Below, in pieces: positions 1-7,204 of a stretch of DNA of 8,410 bases. Below the pieces are notes generated by a model. The model searched no databases. It was not told where the DNA came from and saw only the letters and a program-made list of their open reading frames with translations. The first letter of the stretch is position 1. The number at the start of each line of letters is the position of its first letter. This stretch comes from an uncultured Opitutaceae bacterium (lineage in GTDB: Bacteria > Verrucomicrobiota > Verrucomicrobiia > Opitutales > Opitutaceae), in NCBI GenBank assembly GCA_903885525.1, contig CAISJA010000447.1, forward strand, positions 1-8,410, given 5' to 3'. A program made the position numbers and the translations under genes.

Positions 1-2167
1 CGCCGCCGTGGTCATCGCCAGCCACCTCTATTGGAAAAAAAGCGGCTTCGATCCCGGCCTCGTCGGCTCCAGTATCCGCGTGAACGGGCAACTCTGCACT
101 GTGGTGGGCATCGCGCCGGAGAATTTCACCGGCACCATGATGTTATTCGGCCCGGAGATGTATTTTCCTCTCAGCATGGTGGGTGTGCTCGGTAAGGATT
201 TCGGGGCTCAGGAGCAAAAGTCCCTCGACCAGCCGGACCACTACAGCCTGTACCTCGTCGGTCGGCTTCGCCCTGGCGTCACCCCGGCGGCCGCCGGACC
301 GATTCTCGAAGCCGCCGCCGCCGGACTGGCCCAGGCCTTTCCGGTGGAGATGAAAGACCAGACCTTCCTCTCCCGGCCTCTGCCCCGGCTCAGCACCGGC
401 GATTCCCCGCAGGACGAAAGCGGCCTGAAAGGACTCGGCTTCTTCCTGCTCGGTATGACGGCCATCGTGCTGCTCATCGCCTGCCTCAACCTTGCCAGCA
501 TGCTGCTGGCGCGGGGGGCAGCCCGGCGCAAGGAATTCGCGATCCGCCTGGCCCTGGGCGGTGGACGGGCCCGCCTGATCCGGCAACTGCTGACCGAGGG
601 GCTCGTGCTCTCCGCCGCGGGCGGCGTGATCGGCACCATCCTGGCACTCTGGTCGTCAGACTTTCTGATGGGGTCTCTTTCCCTCATGATGCCGGCGACG
701 ATTTTTTATTCCGGACCGCCGGCCGGCGTGGTGCTCACCGCCACCCTCGGTTTCTGCCTGCTCGCGACGTTCTTCTTCGCCCTGGGCCCGGCACTCAAGC
801 TCTCCCGGGTCGATGTGCTCAGTGACTTGAAGGAGCAGGCCGGCGACGACGCCGGGCGCCGCCGCTGGCGCTGGCTGCCGCGCCATCCGCTCGTGGTGGT
901 GCAAATGGCCCTGTCCCTCGCCCTCCTCACCTGCGCCGGGCTCTTCATCCGGGGTGCGCTCAAGGCCGGTGCGGCGAACCTGGGCTTTCACGCCGAGCAG
1001 ACGCTGGTGATCGAGGCCGACGCCGCCCTCGGCGGCTACGACAAAGCGCACGGACTGTCGGTGCTCCTGCATGCGGCCAACCGGTTGGCCGCCCTCCCCG
1101 GGGTGCATGGAGCCAGCCTCGCCTCCACCATTCCGTTCGGTTTCATGACCATCAATCGTCCGGTGCAACGCGCCGGGCTGCGCCCACCCGCCGGTGCCAA
1201 GCCCGCCAGTGCGGCGGAGGGACTGGCCTTCGACTCCCTCTGGAATTCGGTCGGCGCAGACTACTTCGCGGTGCTGGGACTGCCCATCGTGCGGGGCCGC
1301 GCCTTCACGGCCGCCGAAGCGGGCGACCCGGAGGGGCCCCGGGTGGCGATCGTGAACGAGGTCCTGGCCCGCAAACTGTGGCCCGAGGGCGACGCCCTGG
1401 GCCAGCACATCCAGTATGCCGACCCGAATGCCGCGCGGGCCACCGACGACGAGAGTGGCCCGGTGGTCGGTGCAAATGCCACCGTCCCCCAGCGCAAGGA
1501 TGAGACGAAAGTCCTGGAAATTGTCGGCATCGTGCCGTCCATCAACACCTCGCTGTTCTCCGAGAAACAAAGCGGTGCCATCTACGTGCCCTTCGCACAG
1601 GGCTACACCGGTGCGGCCAACCTGCAGCTCCGCACCACTGCCGACACGCCCGCCGCCGCAGCCGCCCTGATCGCGACTGTCCGCCAGACCATGCGCGAGG
1701 CGGCCCCGCAAATGCCGGTTTTCACGATCCGCACCTTCCGGCAGCACTTCGCCGCTTCGGCGGAGTACTGGATCGCCCGCATGGGTGCCGTCCTCTTCGC
1801 CCTGTTCGGCGGCCTGGCCCTCCTCCTCGCCGTGGTTGGACTCTACGGCGTGAAAGCCTACTCGGTCGCACGGCGCACCCGGGAGATCGGCATCCGCATG
1901 GCCTTGGGCGCTCCGCCCGCGGGCGTACAATCCCTGATCCTCCGCGAAGGATTGCACATGATGCTGGCCGGTACTGCCCTCGGGCTATTGCTCGCCCTCG
2001 GCCTCGGGCAGCTTTGTTCCGGCATGCTCTATGAGGTCAGCCCGATGGACCCCCTGGCCTTTGCGCTCTCCACCGGAACTCTGTTGGCCACCACCCTGGC
2101 CGCCTGCTGGCTGCCGGCCCGCCGGGCCACCCTGATCAATCCGCTGGTCGCGCTGCGGGCGGAGTGA
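1..2167 (+). CDS. ADOP-type ABC transporter permease (MacB/FtsX duplicated), 5' end outside window
   Basis: Inner-membrane permease of the MacB/FtsX superfamily, in the large 'duplicated' ADOP form known mainly from Acidobacteriota and Verrucomicrobiota. Numbering residues from the in-frame GTG at position 8: the end of the first periplasmic MacB_PCD domain (1-115, with VNGQLCTVVGIAPENFTGT), a first FtsX module with membrane segments near 145-167, 197-218 and 240-262, a further helix near 294-315 (LVVVQMALSLALLTCAGLF), a second PCD domain (about 330-580), then the C-terminal FtsX module with helices near 592-615, 650-670 and 685-702. The signature RRTREIGIRMALGA (622-635) and the ending LPARRATLINPLVALRAE are typical. 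The frame is open to the window edge and GTG 8 is internal. By alignment with the next gene, about 145 N-terminal residues, including the first helix, are missing. ADOP proteins usually lack a fused ATPase, so the substrate cannot be told; export or lipoprotein-related roles are inferred from MacB only. The next permease starts 68 bases downstream. Confidence 0.93.
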   Translation, partial: AAVVIASHLYWKKSGFDPGLVGSSIRVNGQLCTVVGIAPENFTGTMMLFGPEMYFPLSMVGVLGKDFGAQEQKSLDQPDHYSLYLVGRLRPGVTPAAAGPILEAAAAGLAQAFPVEMKDQTFLSRPLPRLSTGDSPQDESGLKGLGFFLLGMTAIVLLIACLNLASMLLARGAARRKEFAIRLALGGGRARLIRQLLTEGLVLSAAGGVIGTILALWSSDFLMGSLSLMMPATIFYSGPPAGVVLTATLGFCLLATFFFALGPALKLSRVDVLSDLKEQAGDDAGRRRWRWLPRHPLVVVQMALSLALLTCAGLFIRGALKAGAANLGFHAEQTLVIEADAALGGYDKAHGLSVLLHAANRLAALPGVHGASLASTIPFGFMTINRPVQRAGLRPPAGAKPASAAEGLAFDSLWNSVGADYFAVLGLPIVRGRAFTAAEAGDPEGPRVAIVNEVLARKLWPEGDALGQHIQYADPNAARATDDESGPVVGANATVPQRKDETKVLEIVGIVPSINTSLFSEKQSGAIYVPFAQGYTGAANLQLRTTADTPAAAAALIATVRQTMREAAPQMPVFTIRTFRQHFAASAEYWIARMGAVLFALFGGLALLLAVVGLYGVKAYSVARRTREIGIRMALGAPPAGVQSLILREGLHMMLAGTALGLLLALGLGQLCSGMLYEVSPMDPLAFALSTGTLLATTLAACWLPARRATLINPLVALRAE

Positions 2168-2814
2168 AGCCGGCAATGACCGGCCGACTTCCATCACTGC
2201 ATTCCTCCAACCCCATCCTTCACACCTGCCTCACCATGCTCTCCGATTTCCGTCTGGCGATCCGCTCGCTCCTCCGCTCTCCCGTTTTGTTCGCGGTTTC
2301 CGTGCTGACTCTGGCTCTCGCGCTCGGGGTCAATACGGCCATGCTCTCACTCCTCAAGGAGGTGATCTTCCACCCTGTCGTGCCGCACCAGCCCGAGCAA
2401 GTGGTCGCGCTCTACACCGTCAGCAAGGATTCAAACCACGCCTACCGGCAATTCGCCTACAGCGAATTCCAGACTCTGCGGGAGTCGCCCGAGACCTTCC
2501 CTGACCTGGTGGCCTACTGCAACAACTTTGCCGGCATCGCCCGGGGTAACGAGACGATGCATCGGGGCTACGTCGTCGAAGTCTCGGGAAATTTCTTTTC
2601 CTTCATGGGAGTCCGTCCTCTCCTCGGCCGGTTTTTCACCCCGGAGGAGGGCCAGCCCAATGCCCATCTTCCGGTCGTGGTGGCAAGCTACCCGTTCTGG
2701 CAACGCATGGGCGGGCGGCCCGACTTCATCGGCAGCACGTTGCGCCTCAACGGCAACACGCACACCGTGATCGGAATAGCCCCGCAGGGTTTTTCCGGGA
2801 CCAACGCCCTGATG

Positions 2815-2822
2815 AGCCCGAG
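2815..2822 (+). other. Frameshift site in second permease (one base missing)
   Basis: The sequence AGCCCGAG is read AGC-CCG in the upstream frame. Homology resumes with GAG at 2820-2822 (Glu of ELWAPLGL). Inserting one base, most simply a C in the run 2817-2819, restores a continuous ADOP reading frame. The upstream frame then reaches TGA at 2854. I see no downstream stem-loop or long slippery heptamer that would argue strongly for programmed frameshifting. Confidence 0.8.
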
Positions 2823-2959
2823 CTCTGGGCCCCGCTTGGTCTCCATGCCCGGCTGAACTCCTCCGCCTCGCCGGCCGACGGAGATCTGCTCGGCCCGAAA
2901 AACTACGCGCTCAATCTCCTGGCTCGCCTGCCCCCCGGCCTGGCCGCCAGCGCGGTAGC

Positions 2960-3055
2960 GCCTCGCCTCCCCCTCCTCGCGGAGCGTCTGCGCGCCCTGC
3001 CCTCGCACACCGCCGGGACAGACCGGGCCCGGCAGATTCCTGGCATCCAGGCCGC
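2960..3055 (+). other. Probable in-frame internal deletion junction in second permease
   Basis: Within a continuous frame the protein passes from the end of PCD domain 1 (LARLPPGLAASAVAPRLPLL) through LRALPSHTAGTDRARQ directly to IPGIQAAGLATFVPLG. In the neighbouring permease the latter matches LPGVHGASLASTIPFG, some 245 residues further on, after four membrane helices. The block is missing here without loss of frame. The exact breakpoint cannot be fixed by eye; about 2985-3035 is likely. Confidence 0.7.
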
Positions 3056-4157
3056 CGGCCTTGCCACCTTCGTGCCCTTGGGGAATCTCAACCAACAGTC
3101 CCAGGTATTCCCCGCCGCCAAAAGTTCCGCCCAGGCCGTCAACTGCCTCTACGTTTCCGTCACGTCGGGATATATTCCCAGCATGGGGGTGCGGCTCCTG
3201 CGGGGGCGTGACTTCGCGGACAGCGAGAGCCGCCTGCCCGGCGCTCCGCCGGTGGCCATCATCGACGAGACTCTGGCCAAACATCTTTTCGGCACCGATG
3301 ATCCCCTGGGACAACGCATCCGCTACACCCAGGCCCCGCCGGATGGATCTCCCGCCGAAATGGAAGTGGTGGGCGTTGTCAGTCAGCATCAGTTTAGTTT
3401 GGATAGCGGAGCCACTCCGCCGTGGCTTTTTGTTCCCATGGCCCAAACCTACAACGGCAGCGGCGTCCTTTGCCTCCGCACCACCCGCCTCACCCCCGCC
3501 GCCCTGGACGCCCTGCTTGAGACCGTGCGCAAGGAACTGCGGCTGGTTGATGCCAATCTGCCGTTGCTGCGCGTGCGTCCCTACACGGATTTTTTCGGCG
3601 AAAACCTGAATTTCTGGATCATCAGAATCGGTGCCATCATCTTCGGTATCCTCGGCGGCACCGCCCTGCTGCTGGCCGTGGTCGGTGTCTATGCGGTCAA
3701 GGCGTACGCGGTGGAACGGCGGACCCGCGAAATCGGCGTACGGATGGCGCTCGGAGCGGACCGGCGCGCCATCTTCGCCCTGCTCATCCGCCAGGGCGCG
3801 TGGCAGATCGCAGCCGCCACGGCCTTCGGCGTGACCCTCTCGCTGCTGGCCGGCCCTGTCCTCTCCAACTTCGCCTTCCAAGTCAGTCCGCGCGATCCCG
3901 TCGTGTTGCTCACTGCGGTGGCGGCGATGGGCGGCCCAGCCCTGCTCGCCTGTTACCTGCCCGCCCGGCGTGCCACCCGGGTCAGTCCTTTGACCGCCAT
4001 CCGCAGCGAGTAAGCCGACCCGCGACCGCTCGCCCGCACACCGGCTTCCCGCCTGCGTGCAAGGGCCGGCGGGTTCATCGCGCGGGGTTGTCGGGCAAAG
4101 TGCAGCCGCCGCCCGCAGGCTCCCCACGTTCACCCTGCCCGGCCGGGAAGTGGTGAA

Positions 4158-4173
4158 GCTTGGCTTGCCAAGC
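4158..4173. promoter_or_regulatory. Perfect palindrome upstream of hemC
   Basis: GCTTGGC-TT-GCCAAGC, a 7-bp perfect inverted repeat with a 2-base centre, ends 57 bases before the hemC ATG, in the 217-base gap after the permease. It could be an operator half-site pair, a short cruciform or hairpin, or a dispersed repeat. No T run follows, so a terminator is unlikely. A weak -35/-10-like pair (TTGGCT 4160-4165, ATAAGT 4183-4188, spacing 17) overlaps it but is poor. The pattern is visible; the function is unknown. Confidence 0.35.
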
Positions 4174-4230
4174 GGCGGGCGGATAAGTTCGCTCCGGTGC
4201 CGCCTTGCCGCACTCCCCGCCCAGATTCCG

Positions 4231-5079
4231 ATGAAACTCCTCCTCGCCACCCGAAAGAGCCCGCTCGCCCTCGCCCAGTCCGAGATGGTCGCCGCCCGCC
4301 TGCGGGCCCTGCTGCCCGGCGCGGAATGTGAACTGCTCAGGATCGTCACCACCGGCGACCGGCAGACCGATTGGTCCCTCAGCAAGCAGGGCGGCAAAGG
4401 CTTGTTCACCGCCGAATTGGAACAGGCCCTGTTGCGGGGGGAAGCCCAGGTCGCGGTCCACAGTTGCAAGGACCTGCCGGGGGTCAATCCAGCGGACCTG
4501 ACCGTCGCGGGCTTCCTGCCGCGCGAGGTCACGAATGATGTCCTCGTCCTCCGCGCAGGGGTCACCGCACCGGCCACGATCGCCACGAGCAGCCCGCGCC
4601 GCCAACTGCAGATCGCCCGGCTCTTCCCGCAGGCCAGATTCACCGAAATCCGCGGCAACGTGGACACACGGCTGAAGAAGATCGCCGCGGGCGCCGCCGA
4701 TGCGACCATCCTCGCCGCCGCCGGCATGAATCGCCTCGGCATCCACCGTTGGGAAGGCCTCGACTTTCGCCCCCTCGCCTTCCACGAAAGCGTGCCGGCT
4801 GTCGGGCAGGGGGCCATCGCCCTGCAGTGCCGCACCGATCTGGCCGCCTCGCTCGTCCCCGCACTCGACGCCGCCACCGCCCGCACCGTCACTCTCGAAC
4901 GGGCCTTTCAGGCGCAGATGGGCGGGGGCTGCCAGGTGGCCTTCGCCGCCCATGCCACCGCCGACACCTTGCACTTTTTCCACGAGCGCACCGGCATCTG
5001 CACTTGCCCGCTCCGCGACACCGATTTCTCCGACCCCGTCGGCACCGCCACCCGCATCCTCCAGGAGCTGGGGTTTTAA
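4231..5079 (+). CDS. hemC: Hydroxymethylbilane synthase (porphobilinogen deaminase)
   Basis: Cytosolic enzyme that condenses four porphobilinogens, released as hydroxymethylbilane, in tetrapyrrole synthesis. The start at ATG 4231 gives the classic MKLLLATRKSPLALAQ. The frame is open further upstream, but that part has no family resemblance. Visible family residues: substrate-site R8 and S10; VHSCKDLP with catalytic D81 (E. coli D84) and K80; TSSPRRQ with R123 and R124; RGNVDTRL with R141 and R147; AAAGMNRLG with R168; VGQGAIALQ; and GGGCQVAFAAHA with C234, the cysteine that carries the dipyrromethane cofactor. All catalytic features are present. At 282 residues it is shorter than the roughly 310 of E. 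coli, mostly in the C-terminal domain 3 after C234. There is no Shine-Dalgarno; the leader is C-rich. hemD follows 137 bases downstream on the same strand, so co-transcription is likely. Confidence 0.97.
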   Translation: MKLLLATRKSPLALAQSEMVAARLRALLPGAECELLRIVTTGDRQTDWSLSKQGGKGLFTAELEQALLRGEAQVAVHSCKDLPGVNPADLTVAGFLPREVTNDVLVLRAGVTAPATIATSSPRRQLQIARLFPQARFTEIRGNVDTRLKKIAAGAADATILAAAGMNRLGIHRWEGLDFRPLAFHESVPAVGQGAIALQCRTDLAASLVPALDAATARTVTLERAFQAQMGGGCQVAFAAHATADTLHFFHERTGICTCPLRDTDFSDPVGTATRILQELGF

Positions 5080-5136
5080 GGGGATCATAGTGCCGCGCCT
5101 GCCACCGCATGAAACCTGCCTCCGGACCGGGTCACC

Positions 5137-5160
5137 CACGGCGGACCGACTCCCGCCGTG
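5137..5160 (+). other. GC-rich hairpin between hemC and hemD
   Basis: CACGGCGG (5137-5144) and CCGCCGTG (5153-5160) form a perfect 8-bp stem with an 8-base loop, 57 bases after the hemC stop and 56 before the hemD start. No T tract follows, so a classical intrinsic terminator is unlikely. It may stabilise or process the transcript, or attenuate it. Confidence 0.4.
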
Positions 5161-5216
5161 CGGCCGCCTTGCCTCCACCTCCGGCCGCCGGCACCGCTCC
5201 CCGCCCTCCCACCCAC

Positions 5217-6029
5217 ATGAAGCCTGAATCCACCCCTCTCCCGCTCGCCGGGCGCCGCATTGTCATCACGCGCCCGCGCGACCAGGCGGCCGGCTGGCGG
5301 ACCCAAGTGGAGGCGCTCGGAGCCTCCGTGCTCGAGCTCCCCCTCATCCAGGTCACCAAAGACTACGACAAACAGGTGCTCGTCGAGGTCTTTGCCGAGA
5401 TCGGACAATACGAATGGCTGGTCTTCACCAGTGCCAACGGCGCCCGCTTCTTCTTCGAGGAATTCCGCCGCGGCTTCGACGATATCCGCGCCCTCGGACT
5501 GGCCCAGATTGCCGTCGTGGGCGAGGCCACCGCCGAGGTGGTCCGCGCGCAGCACCTGCGGGTCGAACTGCAGCCGCAAAAGGCCAGCGCCGAGGAACTC
5601 GCCCGGATGCTGATGGAACGTGAATCACTCGACAGCGCCAAGGTCCTGGTCATCACCGGCAACCTCAACCGCGACACCCTCGTCGACCTGCTCGGCGATG
5701 CCCGCGCCATCGTCGACCGCCTGCCGCTCTACCGGACCGAGGAGACCAATCTCGCCTCCGATCCGATCGCCGGCGACTTTCGCCAGCACGGCGCCGATGC
5801 CATCCTTTTTGCCAGCCCGTCCGCCGTGCAGTCGTTCTTCGACCAGGCCGCTGCGCTCAAGCTCGCCGCCCGGGCCCGGCGCCCGCTGTCCGGCAGCATC
5901 GGCGCCACCACGACGGCGGCGATGCGGCAGCTCGGCCTGCCGGTCGATTTTGAGGCCGCCGCACCGAATCTTGAAGCTCTCGCCGCCGGGTTGCTCCAAG
6001 CCCTCCCCCCGCGCCCGGACTCGACGTAA
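5217..6029 (+). CDS. hemD: Uroporphyrinogen-III synthase
   Basis: Cytosolic enzyme that closes hydroxymethylbilane with inversion of ring D, giving uroporphyrinogen III, the branch point to haem, sirohaem and corrinoids. The 270-residue product shows the two-lobe HemD fold: RRIVITRPRDQAAGW (13-27) opening lobe 1, YEWLVFTSANGARFFFEEF (65-83), IAVVGEATAEVV (98-109), KVLVITGNLNRDTLVDLL (142-159), YRTEE (172-176), then DAILFASPSAVQSFF (194-208) and IGATTTAAMRQLG (228-240). The sequence of this family is poorly conserved, but these motifs and the hemC partner make the call firm. ATG 5217 sits just before the first strand; an in-frame ATG at 5109 would add 36 Pro/Arg-rich residues crossing a hairpin and is less likely. 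It is a stand-alone HemD, not fused to a uroporphyrinogen methyltransferase. No Shine-Dalgarno; the leader is C-rich. Confidence 0.93.
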   Translation: MKPESTPLPLAGRRIVITRPRDQAAGWRTQVEALGASVLELPLIQVTKDYDKQVLVEVFAEIGQYEWLVFTSANGARFFFEEFRRGFDDIRALGLAQIAVVGEATAEVVRAQHLRVELQPQKASAEELARMLMERESLDSAKVLVITGNLNRDTLVDLLGDARAIVDRLPLYRTEETNLASDPIAGDFRQHGADAILFASPSAVQSFFDQAAALKLAARARRPLSGSIGATTTAAMRQLGLPVDFEAAAPNLEALAAGLLQALPPRPDST

Positions 6030-6046
6030 CACGCCGCGGGCAGCCC

Positions 6047-6067
6047 GGAGCCTCTCCCGCAGGCTCC
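6047..6067 (+). other. Hairpin between hemD and the aminotransferase gene
   Basis: GGAGCCT (6047-6053) and AGGCTCC (6061-6067) form a perfect 7-bp stem with a 7-base loop, 17 bases after the hemD stop. The context is C-rich with no T run. It could be a weak terminator or an mRNA-stability element separating hemCD from the aminotransferase. Confidence 0.4.
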
Positions 6068-6109
6068 TCCGGCCCGGACCCTCGTTCCCCGCCGGTATTC
6101 CCTCCTCCC

Positions 6110-7204
6110 ATGAAAGTCCCGTTCCTCGATCTGCAACTCCAGCACCAGGCCATCCGCACGGAGGTGCTGGCAGCCTTGGCCGACACCTACGATCACACCC
6201 GGTTTTGCCTCGGCCAGGACGTCGAGCAATTTGAGCAGGCGTTCAGCGCCACGCTCGGCTATCCCGGCACCCTGGGCATGAACAGCGGCACCTCCCCGCT
6301 CCACCTCGGTTCGCTCTGCGGCGGTTTTGGCCCCGGCGATGAGGTCATCACCACCCCTTTCACTTTCGCCTCCAGCTGCTGGGGCATTAGCTACACCGGG
6401 GCCACCCCGGTGTTTGTCGACATCGACCCCGACACCTGGTGCATCAGCCCGGCGGCGATCGCCGCCGCCATCACGCCGCGCACCAAGGGCCTGGTGGTCG
6501 TGCATCTCTTCGGCCAGCCCGCGCGGATGGATGAGATCATGGCGGTCGCCCGCGCCCATCGCCTCTTCGTGGTGGAGGATTGTGCGCAGGCTGTCGGCGC
6601 CACCTACCGGGGCGTGCCCGTGGGTCTCGTCGGCGATTGCGGCACCTTCAGCTTTTACCCCACCAAAAACCTCGGCGGCTGCGGCGAGGGCGGCGCGTTC
6701 GTCTCCAGGCACCCCGCCGTGCTGGATCGCGCCCGCCTGCTGCGCGTGCACGGCTCCCCCCGGCGCTATCTCCATACCGAGGTCGGCTTCAATTTCCGCA
6801 TGGATGGCTTCCAAGGCGCCGTGCTCAACATCAAGCTGCGGCAGCTGGCCGGCTGGACCGCCCGTCGCCGCGCCATCGCGGCGCAATACCGCGCCGGCCT
6901 CACCCGCTCCGACGTACAGCTCCCCGCCGCCCCCCCCACCGCCGAGTCCGTCTGGCACCAGTTCACCCTCCTGCACCCGCAACGCGACGCCCTCCGGTCG
7001 CATCTCCAGCAGCACGGGATCGGGACGGACATCATCTATCCCGGTCCCATGCACCTCCAGCCCTGCTATGCCGCCCTCGGCTACGCAGCCGGCAGCCTGC
7101 CGGTCGCCGAGCAGACCAGCCGGCACTGCCTCAGCCTCCCCATCTTCCCCGAGCTCACCGACGCCCAGGTCGCGCACGTCATCACCGCCATCAATTCGTT
7201 CTAA
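6110..7204 (+). CDS. DegT/DnrJ/EryC1/StrS-family PLP-dependent sugar aminotransferase
   Basis: Fold-type I aminotransferase that typically transfers an amino group from glutamate to a keto group of a nucleotide-linked sugar, for surface polysaccharide, glycoprotein or antibiotic sugars. Full length at 364 residues. MKVPFLDLQLQHQAIR is a typical family N-terminus. MNSGTSPLHLG (57-67) is the PLP-phosphate loop, with Pro where many members have Ala. PGDEVITTPFTFASS (75-89) and VFVDIDPDTW (101-110) follow. VVEDCAQAVGA (154-164) supplies D157, which contacts the PLP ring nitrogen. SFYPTKNLGGCGEGGAF (181-197) has K186 as the Schiff-base lysine. GFNFRMDGFQGAVLNIKL (226-243) and IIYPGPMHLQPCY (308-320) are family substrate-side motifs. 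The sugar substrate cannot be read from the sequence. It starts 80 bases after hemD on the same strand, past a hairpin, so co-transcription is uncertain. The leader has no Shine-Dalgarno (TTCCCTCCTCCC before ATG). Confidence 0.95.
   Translation: MKVPFLDLQLQHQAIRTEVLAALADTYDHTRFCLGQDVEQFEQAFSATLGYPGTLGMNSGTSPLHLGSLCGGFGPGDEVITTPFTFASSCWGISYTGATPVFVDIDPDTWCISPAAIAAAITPRTKGLVVVHLFGQPARMDEIMAVARAHRLFVVEDCAQAVGATYRGVPVGLVGDCGTFSFYPTKNLGGCGEGGAFVSRHPAVLDRARLLRVHGSPRRYLHTEVGFNFRMDGFQGAVLNIKLRQLAGWTARRRAIAAQYRAGLTRSDVQLPAAPPTAESVWHQFTLLHPQRDALRSHLQQHGIGTDIIYPGPMHLQPCYAALGYAAGSLPVAEQTSRHCLSLPIFPELTDAQVAHVITAINSF

Larger units (their letters stand above)
2236..4013 (+). pseudogene. Second ADOP-type ABC permease, frameshifted and internally shortened
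   Basis: Tandem relative of the preceding permease. The start at ATG 2236 gives MLSDFRLAIRSLLRSP, a characteristic ADOP N-terminus, followed by helix 1 (about residues 17-40) and the first MacB_PCD domain. This frame stops at TGA 2854-2856, but homology moves to another frame at about 2820 (ELWAPLGLHARL...) and runs uninterrupted to TAA 4011-4013. The switch is explained by one missing base in the C run at 2817-2819. Joined, the product is about 592 residues, against roughly 865 inferred for its neighbour. The missing part corresponds to neighbour residues of about 115-360: the first FtsX module plus the next helix. The C-terminal part keeps the second PCD domain, three helices, RRTREIGVRMALGADRR and LPARRATRVSPLTAIRSE. 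Both frames are otherwise free of stops, so the lesion is recent, a sequencing error, or tolerated. A GTG at 2164 overlaps the previous stop, but homology favours ATG 2236. No Shine-Dalgarno is visible. Confidence 0.85.

Noticed and set aside
656..1957. 433-codon open frame on the minus strand
   Set aside because: Antisense shadow of the first permease; Gly/Glu/His-rich with no family features.
4057..4230. N-terminal extension of HemC
   Set aside because: The frame is open but codes for sequence unlike HemC; MKLLLATRKSPLALAQ at 4231 is the usual start.
2688..4892. 734-codon open frame on the minus strand
   Set aside because: It lies antisense to the second permease and hemC, whose family motifs are clear. 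It is Arg/Ala/Gly-rich without domains; long antisense frames are expected at this G+C.
5109..5216. Earlier hemD start at ATG 5109 (MKPAS, resembling MKPES at 5217)
   Set aside because: It would add a Pro/Arg-rich 36-residue stretch across a hairpin; the HemD fold begins soon after 5217. The similar first codons are noted but probably chance.
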